NCBI GenBank assembly: GCA_021811745.1
Contig: JAJZNH010000494.1
Location: 1 to 6,881, forward strand
DNA length: 6,881 nt
Direction: 5' to 3'
Source: Acidobacteriota bacterium
GTDB taxonomy: Bacteria; Acidobacteriota; Terriglobia; Terriglobales; Acidobacteriaceae
Within the stretch, counting starts at the first letter, position 1, and every line of letters starts with the position of its first letter. The notes beneath the pieces are model-generated. The model was not told the DNA's origin. It saw nothing but the letters and a program-made list of their open reading frames with translations, and did not search any database. Shown one piece after another: positions 1 through 5,011 of this stretch. The translations under genes were made by a program, and so were the position numbers.

Positions 1-937
1 CGAAGAAGAACAGGCGGTTGCGGAGGATGGGCGCGCCGAGTGTGGCGCCGAACTGGTTCTGGTGATACGGAGGAACGGTCAGAGCGTCGAAATCGCGGGC
101 GTCAAGGGCGGTATTGCGCACGTACTCCCAGAGGTCGCCGTGGATGGCGTTGGTGCCGGACTTGACGGTGGCGTTGAGGACGGCGCCGGCCGAGTGGCCG
201 AACTCGGCGCTGAAGTCGCTGGTCTGGACGTTGAATTCGGAGAGGGCATCCGGCGGGGGCTTGACGACGAAGCTCGATCCGTTCAGAAAATCCGCGGCGC
301 CCGTGTTGTTGTCAATGCCGTCCAGGATGAAGTCATTCTGTTCAGGACGCTGGCCATTGGCGGAAAAGTCACCGGTACCCAGGCCGCGCCCTCCAACACC
401 GGGAGTGACACCAGCAGCAAGTTGCGCGGCGTAGACCCAGTTTCGGGAGTTCAGCGGCAGATCGTTGATGGTTCGCGTGCTGATGACTTGCCCAACAGAG
501 CTTTGCTGCGATTGAAGCGCCGGTGGCGCCGTGGTGACCGTAATCGATTGGGTGACACGGCCCGGCACAAGCACAAGCGCGATGTTCAGGCGCGACTGCA
601 CGTCGACATGGATATTTTCCTGGGTGGTGGTGCTGAAGCCAGGGGCGACGGCGCTGACTTTGTAGTTGCCGACCTTGACCGGCGGGAAACTGTAGATGCC
701 GCTGGAATCGCTCCGGGTCTTGAGGACAAAGCCGGTGTCGGTGCTGGTGAGTGTGACGGCGGCGTGGGGGATGGCGGCACCGGTTTTGTCCCGGACCATA
801 CCGGTAATGGTTCCCTGGTCCATCTGAGCCAGAACGGTGAGAGGCAACACGCAGAAAAGCATGAGGATCACAACTGGCAGAAAGCGAAGCCAGCCGCGAA
901 GCAAGCGGATAAATCTCGAATAGGCGTCGATCGGCAT
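1..937 (-). CDS. TonB-dependent receptor, Oar-like, with N-terminal carboxypeptidase-regulatory domain (3' end outside window)
   Basis: Outer-membrane protein expected to import a ligand with energy from TonB/ExbBD. The 312 visible residues start MPIDAYSRFIRLLRG, then a hydrophobic signal segment (about 19-36) with likely cleavage near LAQ (36-38). A CarboxypepD_reg-like beta-sandwich follows at about 41-125 (GTITGMVRDKTGAAIPHA, then GIYSFPPVKVGNYKV), and then a plug domain from about 140 with NDLPLNSRN, GQRPEQNDFILDGIDNN and SAEFGHSAGAVLNATVKSGT. It ends in the GAPILRNRLFFF motif at the entry to the barrel. This order matches the large (about 1000-1200 residue) Oar-like receptors abundant in Acidobacteriota. 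The ATG at 937 has a good Shine-Dalgarno sequence (AAGGAG, 946-951, 8-base spacer). It is divergent from the LacI-type gene at 1317, which suggests local control, possibly of a carbohydrate-uptake function. The ligand cannot be read from this part. The frame is open to the window edge with no stop, so about two thirds of the protein is missing here. Confidence 0.93.
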   Translation of the reverse strand, partial: MPIDAYSRFIRLLRGWLRFLPVVILMLFCVLPLTVLAQMDQGTITGMVRDKTGAAIPHAAVTLTSTDTGFVLKTRSDSSGIYSFPPVKVGNYKVSAVAPGFSTTTQENIHVDVQSRLNIALVLVPGRVTQSITVTTAPPALQSQQSSVGQVISTRTINDLPLNSRNWVYAAQLAAGVTPGVGGRGLGTGDFSANGQRPEQNDFILDGIDNNTGAADFLNGSSFVVKPPPDALSEFNVQTSDFSAEFGHSAGAVLNATVKSGTNAIHGDLWEYVRNTALDARDFDALTVPPYHQNQFGATLGAPILRNRLFFF

Positions 938-1069
938 CAAAGATTCTCCTTCAAAAGGGGAAGCGGGGAAATGAAGAAACTTGATGAAACTCGGGATAAC
1001 GCTGTTCGTTGATGACTTCGGCGGCTGGCAAGGCCCGGCGATCAGGATCTCCTCTGAATTCGCCGCGGG

Positions 1070-1084
1070 CTCGAAATTTTCAAG
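1070..1084. promoter_or_regulatory. Near-palindrome, candidate regulator site upstream of the receptor gene
   Basis: CTCGAAA-T-TTTCAAG: two 7-base arms around one central base, with one mismatched pair. It lies 133 bases upstream of the receptor start at 937. Read on the minus strand it contains TTGAAA, a 5/6 match to a sigma70 -35 box, but I see no convincing -10 at the right distance. Size and symmetry fit a LacI-family operator. Binding is inference. Confidence 0.3.
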
Positions 1085-1171
1085 AAGGTACTAAAGCACC
1101 CGATGCAAACCCATCGACTGGCAAGATACCAGCGGGCCGCACAAATGTCCTCAAAGCCCGCTTCTAACAAT

Positions 1172-1212
1172 CTAAAATTTCAATTTTGAGAATCTCAATG
1201 GTGCGATGTAAT
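1172..1212. promoter_or_regulatory. AT-rich divergent promoter/operator candidate between receptor and lacI-type gene
   Basis: Two perfect inverted repeats overlap by two bases: AAAATT-tc-AATTTT (1174-1187) and TTGAGA-a-TCTCAA (1186-1198). They sit in a sharply AT-rich patch of otherwise GC-rich DNA. Because the second repeat is symmetric, it presents TTGAGA (5/6 match to a -35 box) on both strands. On the plus strand TGTAAT (1207-1212, 5/6 match to a -10) follows after a rather short 15-base spacer. On the minus strand the best -10 is TAGATT (1174-1169, 4/6) after 18 bases. A repressor bound at 1186-1198 would cover the -35 of both genes, giving autoregulation plus control of the receptor. 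The repeats are visible directly. Promoter and operator roles are inferred. The rest of the 938-1316 intergenic stretch shows nothing else I can support. Confidence 0.4.
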
Positions 1213-1316
1213 CGAAATGCAATTTGGAGGCACGGCGGGACGCCTGCGGAGAAAAATCGATGCATTTATATGGTGCCGCTATTTTTTCGGCTTAAGAAAC
1301 GTGTTACAAATCCAGC

Positions 1317-2396
1317 ATGGCCAAGGGAAAGATCTCAACGCCGCCGGGGCATGTCAACCTCCGGATGCTTGCCCAGCATCTTGATCTCTCGCAGACCACC
1401 GTATCCCTGGTCCTGAATAATTCGCCGTCCGCCAGATCCATTCCCGAGGAGACGAGGAATCGTGTCATCGAGGCAGCGAGGCGGCTGAATTACAGGCCCA
1501 ACTACTTTGCGCGGTCGCTGCGCCAGAGCCGCTCGATGAGCGTGGGCGTGCTGGCCCCGGACCTGAGCGAAGGCTACTTCACGCGGGTCATGAGCGGCGT
1601 TGTGCAGGAATTCAGCGCCGCCCACTACTTCTACTTTACCGCCTGTCATGACTGGAAGAGCGAACTGATTGACCAGTATGCGCACATGCTGGTGGAGCGG
1701 GCCGTGGACGGTTTTCTGCTGCTCAATACGCAGGCGGATCAGCTTGCCGTGCCGGTGCCGGTGGTGGCCATCTCTGCCCACAGCGCGGCTGAAAATGTGA
1801 CCAACATCGTTCTTGACCATCATCTTGCCGTCCGCCAGGCGCTTGCCCATCTCAAAGAACTCGGCCATCGCCGCATTGCGTTCATGCGCGGACCACGGGC
1901 GATTCCTGACGCGGAGGTTCGTTGGCAGGCGATACAGAATGAGGCGCGCGCCATGAGCCTCAAGGTTGATGCGGCGCTCGTCATCGGCATCGACTCCGCG
2001 GGCTGGTCGATGAAGACCGGCCATCATCCCATGGCGCCTGAAATTGGCTACAAGCCGATGCAGACACTGATCGAGAAGACCCGCGACTTCACCGCCGTCT
2101 TCTGCTTCAACGATATTGCCGCTATCGGCGCCATTCGCGCCCTGAGAGACGCCGGGCTCTCGGTGCCCGCCGATGTCTCCGTAGTGGGCTTCGACGATAT
2201 TCTCTCCGCAGCCTATGCCACGCCCTCGCTCACCACGGTTCGCCAGCCATTACTGGAAATGGGCAAGCGCGGCGCGCGGGTGCTGCTCGATCGCATTGCC
2301 AACCGCGCTGCGGAGTTTCCGACAGAGATCGTGATGGCTTCGGAACTGGTTGTTCGCGAGTCCACCGGGCCCGCGCCGATCCGGCTCCGGGGATAG
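1317..2396 (+). CDS. LacI/GalR-family transcriptional regulator
   Basis: A 359-residue DNA-binding regulator, the usual length for the family. The N-terminal helix-turn-helix occupies about residues 13-60 (NLRMLAQHLDLSQTTVSLVL, then NNSPSARSIPEETRNRV and EAARRLNYRPN). The hinge helix follows (YFARSLRQSRS, 63-73), with the leucine that inserts in the minor groove in other members. Residues 74-355 form a periplasmic-binding-protein-like effector domain: SVGVLAPDLSEGYF at 75-88, HLKELGHRRIAFM at 178-190, CFNDIAAIGAIRALRDAG at 263-280, VSVVGFDD at 287-294 and ATPSLTTVRQP at 301-311. These are the standard landmarks. Members usually bind a sugar or related metabolite and act as repressors. I cannot name the effector. 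No Shine-Dalgarno sequence precedes the ATG, but the start gives the expected short lead into the helix-turn-helix. The divergent TonB receptor and the inverted repeats between them make that receptor the most likely target. The stop lies 9 bases from the convergent gene's stop, with no terminator hairpin visible. Confidence 0.95.
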   Translation: MAKGKISTPPGHVNLRMLAQHLDLSQTTVSLVLNNSPSARSIPEETRNRVIEAARRLNYRPNYFARSLRQSRSMSVGVLAPDLSEGYFTRVMSGVVQEFSAAHYFYFTACHDWKSELIDQYAHMLVERAVDGFLLLNTQADQLAVPVPVVAISAHSAAENVTNIVLDHHLAVRQALAHLKELGHRRIAFMRGPRAIPDAEVRWQAIQNEARAMSLKVDAALVIGIDSAGWSMKTGHHPMAPEIGYKPMQTLIEKTRDFTAVFCFNDIAAIGAIRALRDAGLSVPADVSVVGFDDILSAAYATPSLTTVRQPLLEMGKRGARVLLDRIANRAAEFPTEIVMASELVVRESTGPAPIRLRG

Positions 2397-2405
2397 GACG
2401 TCGGC

Positions 2406-2612
2406 TTAACCGCAGAAGGATTGAAACCAGCGGCTGATGTAAACCTGGGCGTGGGCTTCGCCGCAATAGTGCCGGGCGTGGGGAGCATCGGCGGCTTCCT
2501 TGGTCCACTTGAACACGGTTAATTGTGCGTCGCTGCAGTGGATCACGATCCAGCGCACTGGGTTGTCGCTCTCCGCATTACAAATCTCGCACCGGTAAAT
2601 CTTTCCGATCAT
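2406..2612 (-). CDS. Small Cys/His protein, probable zinc-binding, function unknown
   Basis: A 68-residue protein that I cannot assign to a named family. It begins MIGKIYRCEICNAES, with a CxxC knuckle at C8/C11, and has a second cluster HARHYCGEAHAQ (45-56) with C50 and H54 spaced like CxxxH. Together these could make a Cys3His zinc site. H25-C26 is a further metal-ligand candidate. There is no signal peptide or membrane segment, so it is probably cytoplasmic. The gene is well supported: GGGAGG precedes the ATG with a 7-base spacer, and the two metal-ligand clusters are ordered as in zinc-ribbon proteins. It starts 120 bases downstream of hom on the same strand, so co-transcription is possible, although a weak inverted repeat lies between them. 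Acidobacterial genomes carry many such short CxxC proteins. A regulatory or chaperone-like role is speculation. Confidence 0.8.
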   Translation of the reverse strand: MIGKIYRCEICNAESDNPVRWIVIHCSDAQLTVFKWTKEAADAPHARHYCGEAHAQVYISRWFQSFCG

Positions 2613-2678
2613 TGCCTAACCTCCCGGACGATCTCTTCAAAAATGGCGCACCGTAGTTTTCCCCTATATTTTCGACAT

Positions 2679-2712
2679 AGGATTCGGCCGCCAATCCCGA
2701 CAAAGGAATCCT
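2679..2712 (-). repeat. Inverted repeat downstream of hom
   Basis: Arms AGGATTC (2679-2685) and GAATCCT (2706-2712) enclose a 20-base loop, beginning 20 bases after the hom stop codon. In the transcript of the minus strand this would be a 7-bp stem. It is not followed by a U tract, so it is not a classic intrinsic terminator. It could be an mRNA-stabilising or attenuating stem between hom and the small gene, or chance. Confidence 0.25.
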
Positions 2713-2732
2713 GGCCCCTGGTCCCTGTGCTC

Positions 2733-4046
2733 CTACTCCAGAATTTGCAGTGCCAGCGGCTCGACCAGCAGGCAGTCGAGGGTGCGGATGCTGGCCAGAG
2801 CCCGTTCCAGCGCCGACGATTTGCACGGCTCCACAGTGACCACGAAGGGAAGCGCCTGTGCCGGGTAGCCCGACTTCTGCACAATGGCGCGAATGTTGAT
2901 CTGCTCCCTGGCCAGCGCCGCGGTGATAGCGGCTACAATCCCCGGCCGGTCCGCGACCAGGAATCTGATGTAATGAGGAACCTCGAACTCCGCGGTGACG
3001 CTCGCCGGCGCTGAGGGAATCTCAACGCGCCGCGAACCGTGCGCCAGGGCCAGCAGATCACTGACGACAGCCACCGCCGTGGGATGGCCGCCCGCTCCGT
3101 GGCCTGAGAAGACAACGTCGCCGCCGTAATGCCCGCTCACAATGACCATGTTTTCCGTGCCCCTGGACCACGCCATCGGCGAATGCAGGTCCACCAGCAT
3201 GGGCCCAACGGTAGCCGCTACGCTGCCGTTATTCTGCTCGGCCCGCGCCACCTGCCGGATGGTGCAGCCCAGGTCGCGCGCGTAGCTGAAGTCCACGGCC
3301 TTGACCGCCGTAATGGCCTGCGGCACAATCTCCTCCGGGTCCACGATCACGCGCAGCGCCAGCCGCATCAGTATCGCCAGCTTGGCGCGTGCATCGAACC
3401 CGCCCACATCTTCCGTGGGATCGGCCTCGGCATAGCCCTTGGCCTGCGCCGTGGCCAGCACCGTCTCGTAGTCGGCGCCCTCGTCCATCTTGCTCAGGAT
3501 GAAGTTGCAGGTTCCGTTCAGGATGCCCTCAATGCGCGTGATGCGGTCGCCCGCCAGCCCCTGCTCCAGCCCCGGAATCACAGGAATCCCGCCGGCCACC
3601 GCTGCGCCGTATTTCAGGTGACCACCCCGATTCGCGGCCAGCCGCTCCAGTTCCACGCCGTGATAGGCAATCAGCTTCTTGTTGGCCGTCACCACACTTT
3701 TGCCGGCGGCCAGCGCCTCGCGCACCCAGTTGCCCGCCGGATCGAGCCCGCCGGCCAGCTCTACCACGACATCCACATCCTTCGAGGCCAGAACCTCATC
3801 GGCCTCTTCCGTCCACTCGACCCTGGCCGGTATCCAGTCCACCCGCTTACGTGCCACATTGCGATTAAAAATGTGCGTCAGTTCCAGTCCCTGGGGCTGC
3901 GACTCCAGCAGGATGCGCGCCACCGAGCTGCCCACCGTCCCAAAGCCAAAGAGAGCAATGCGCAGCGGCTGCCGTGGAGGGAATTGGAGGCCGGATTGCG
4001 GCGCGGCTTGAGCGGGGATCTCTGGCTGCGATTCGGAACCTTTCAC
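2733..4046 (-). CDS. hom: Homoserine dehydrogenase with C-terminal ACT domain
   Basis: Cytoplasmic enzyme (EC 1.1.1.3) that reduces L-aspartate 4-semialdehyde to L-homoserine with NAD(P)H, on the route to threonine and methionine. It has 437 residues, normal for the monofunctional form. A Rossmann NAD(P)-binding region has GFGTVG at 34-39 and VVTANKKLIAYHG at 118-130. The catalytic domain contains GILNGTCNFIL (174-184) and GYAEADPTEDVGGFDARAK (204-222), which holds the aspartate (D218) and lysine (K222) equivalent to known catalytic residues. A C-terminal ACT domain (about 355-430, YIRFLVADRPGIVAAI) suggests feedback control by an amino acid, typically threonine. The start is GTG, preceded by GGAG with a 6-base spacer. 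An in-frame TGA a few codons upstream excludes an earlier start. The first 28 residues are a Pro/Gln-rich extension before the Rossmann fold. No other threonine-pathway gene is in the window. Confidence 0.97.
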   Translation of the reverse strand: MKGSESQPEIPAQAAPQSGLQFPPRQPLRIALFGFGTVGSSVARILLESQPQGLELTHIFNRNVARKRVDWIPARVEWTEEADEVLASKDVDVVVELAGGLDPAGNWVREALAAGKSVVTANKKLIAYHGVELERLAANRGGHLKYGAAVAGGIPVIPGLEQGLAGDRITRIEGILNGTCNFILSKMDEGADYETVLATAQAKGYAEADPTEDVGGFDARAKLAILMRLALRVIVDPEEIVPQAITAVKAVDFSYARDLGCTIRQVARAEQNNGSVAATVGPMLVDLHSPMAWSRGTENMVIVSGHYGGDVVFSGHGAGGHPTAVAVVSDLLALAHGSRRVEIPSAPASVTAEFEVPHYIRFLVADRPGIVAAITAALAREQINIRAIVQKSGYPAQALPFVVTVEPCKSSALERALASIRTLDCLLVEPLALQILE

Positions 4047-4094
4047 TTGGGACTCCTGTATTTCCTTTCAGATGAATGAAGGGGATGAGATTTC

Positions 4095-4100
4095 CTTATA
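4095..4100 (-). promoter_or_regulatory. Candidate -10 box for hom
   Basis: Read on the minus strand, TATAAG matches the -10 consensus at 5 of 6 positions and would start a transcript with a leader of about 40 bases before the GTG at 4046. No good -35 hexamer is found 16-18 bases upstream, so support is modest. Confidence 0.3.
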
Positions 4101-4179
4101 CGTCGATGATACCTGACTGCGGTGTGGTGCAGGTCCGGATACGTGCTTGCATCCAGCCGCTCCTGTAGCATGTACATAG

Positions 4180-4569
4180 ATGCGGCGCGGTCTCTCCATC
4201 TTGCTTGTCCTGTTTTTTGGGCTGGGGCCGCTGACGGCGACCCTTCCAGCCAGCGACGATGCCGGTCTGCCTCCCTGCTGCCGCCGTAACGGCGCGCATC
4301 ACTGTGCCATATCGATGCGCATGGCCGTCATGATGGCCGAGGCAGCTTCCGGCGGTGTTCCGCTGCTGACCGCTCCCGCGCACTGCCCGTTCTATCCTCA
4401 GCATCCCGCAGCCTGGATCGTGCCGCCGCATGCGCTGGTGGCAACTTCAGCCAGTCTGCCCCGCCTTTTCACGCAGGCGCGTGTCGCCGCCGCTGAACCT
4501 GCCACACGCTGCCTCAACCGCATCCACATCTGCGCTGGACGCGGACCTCCGGCATCCGCCCTGAGCTGA
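4180..4569 (+). CDS. Small secreted Cys/His/Met-rich protein (DUF2946-like), function unknown
   Basis: A 129-residue protein with a clear N-terminal export signal (MRRGLSILLVLFFGLGPLTA, cleavage probably near residues 20-24). The rest is rich in possible metal ligands: C33-C34, H40-H41-C42, M46, M48, M51-M52, H68-C69, H75, H84, C111, H116 and C118. It ends RGPPASALS. The signal peptide, an HC-P motif in the middle (AHCPFYP) and a C-terminal RGPP recall DUF2946/CopL-type proteins, which sit beside copper-related genes. The resemblance is from memory, not a search. An in-frame TAG directly abuts the ATG, so no longer start exists. There is no Shine-Dalgarno sequence. A -10-like TAGCAT (4166-4171) lies 8 bases before the ATG, which would fit a leaderless mRNA. 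A same-strand TonB receptor follows 442 bases downstream. A role in envelope metal binding or sensing is inference. Confidence 0.72.
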   Translation: MRRGLSILLVLFFGLGPLTATLPASDDAGLPPCCRRNGAHHCAISMRMAVMMAEAASGGVPLLTAPAHCPFYPQHPAAWIVPPHALVATSASLPRLFTQARVAAAEPATRCLNRIHICAGRGPPASALS

Positions 4570-4599
4570 ACTGCCTGGCAGGCGAGGGCTTCTCAGGGC
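4558..4599 (+). repeat. Nested stem-loop across the stop codon of the small secreted protein gene
   Basis: Outer arms GCCCTGAG (4558-4565) and CTCAGGGC (4592-4599) pair perfectly over 8 bp and enclose the stop codon (4567-4569). The 26-base interior holds a smaller inverted repeat, GCCTG-g-CAGGC (4573-4583). No T tract follows, so a classic intrinsic terminator is not supported. A 3' stabilising structure, pausing element or Rho-linked end is possible. Confidence 0.35.
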
Positions 4600-4692
4600 C
4601 ACGACATGATGCGTCGAGCTGGGAGGTATGGGCTAGGGAGGCCTCGGCAAAGCGTACATGGAAGGAATAGACTTCCCACAAGGGCAAAGACC

Positions 4693-4800
4693 TGCGCTGA
4701 TTCTGTGGGCTTAATCGGCGGCATCCGTCGCGGCGGATCGCGAACCGCCGCAGATGCGCTGATTGGTGGGACTCCCCATGTCTCGTCCGCCGCGGCGGAT
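4693..4800. repeat. Two-block direct repeat with a constant 62-base offset
   Basis: Block A, TGCGCTGATT, occurs at 4693-4702 and again, identical, at 4755-4764. Block B, TCCGyCGCGGCGGAT, occurs at 4724-4738 and 4786-4800 with 14 of 15 bases identical. Both blocks are offset by exactly 62 bases, while the sequence between and after them has diverged. This fits a decayed tandem duplication, or a repeated two-part binding site kept at fixed spacing. Confidence 0.6.
4730..4751. repeat. GC-rich hairpin
   Basis: Perfect 7-bp arms GCGGCGG (4730-4736) and CCGCCGC (4745-4751) around an 8-base loop. The left arm lies inside the first copy of repeat block B, so that block can pair either within itself or with this right arm. 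No T tract follows on either strand. Confidence 0.45.
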
Positions 4801-4805
4801 GAGAC
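4780..4805. repeat. 26-base palindrome
   Basis: Left arm GTCTCGTCCGCCG (4780-4792) and right arm CGGCGGATGAGAC (4793-4805) are complementary at 12 of 13 pairs. The exception, G4785 opposite T4800, would be a G-U wobble in RNA. It contains the second copy of repeat block B. It may be a dimer binding site or a transcript hairpin. It lacks the T tract of an intrinsic terminator. Confidence 0.55.
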
Positions 4806-5011
4806 CAGAGAATCATACAGACGCGGTATTAGACCTTGTCCTTCAGCTTCTCCGCCCGGATCTTCTGAATGCCCCGACGGGTGTCACCTTCGCCCTGGTC
4901 CTTCAGGTGCCTCCTCGTCTGCCTCTCCGTGCCGGTTCGGTTTCCCGAGCCGCGGTTTTCCCCCGCAGTCGTTGGTTGAGCTTTAGCACGTTTGTCTTCT
5001 GAGGTTCGTTC

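Larger units (their letters stand above)
4570..5011. other. 442-base non-coding stretch dense in inverted repeats
   Basis: This lies between the small secreted protein gene and the second receptor. Open frames here on both strands have poor codon use or no ribosome-binding site, so I call no gene. Besides the separately listed repeats it contains CCCACA/TGTGGG arms (4675-4680 and 4704-4709), then a pyrimidine-rich plus strand from about 4830 to 4930, and finally GAGG (5001-5004), which is the ribosome-binding site of the receptor gene. No convincing sigma70 promoter is visible. The receptor's promoter may lie here or upstream of 4180. Confidence 0.5.

Noticed and set aside
62..1012. Long plus-strand open frame (316 residues) opposite the first receptor
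   Set aside because: It is the antisense of a GC-rich gene with a clear domain order on the minus strand. Its translation shows no domain, signal or plausible composition.
1335..2027. Minus-strand open frame (230 residues) opposite the LacI-type gene
   Set aside because: It is a shadow of a well-supported LacI-family gene and has no recognisable motif.
2390..2412. Bidirectional terminator between lacI-type gene and the convergent small gene
   Set aside because: The two stop codons are only 9 bases apart and no hairpin with a T tract is present there or just inside either gene.
2613..2732. Separate promoter for the small Cys/His gene
   Set aside because: On the minus strand TTGTCG and TATGTC have 18-base spacing, but the -10 matches only 3 of 6 consensus bases. 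Read-through from hom is an equally good explanation.
3129..4079. Long plus-strand open frame (316 residues) opposite hom
   Set aside because: Hom on the minus strand is certain from catalytic motifs. The antisense frame is open because of GC-rich third positions and has an unnatural His/Arg/Gln-rich composition.
4595..4700. Cobalamin riboswitch upstream of the TonB receptor
   Set aside because: GGCTAGGGAGGCCTCGGC (4630-4647) and AAAGACCTGC (about 4687-4696) each recall part of the B12 box, and TonB receptors often carry this riboswitch. The other conserved elements (GCCACTG, the GGGAA region, paired arms in order) are missing, so the likeness is partial and probably chance.
4763..5002. Plus-strand open frame (79 residues) ending 9 bases before the second receptor
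   Set aside because: Position and a GGTGGGA before an internal ATG at 4778 suggested a coupled upstream reading frame. Codon use is weak, it begins inside the 26-base palindrome, and the peptide has no recognisable feature.
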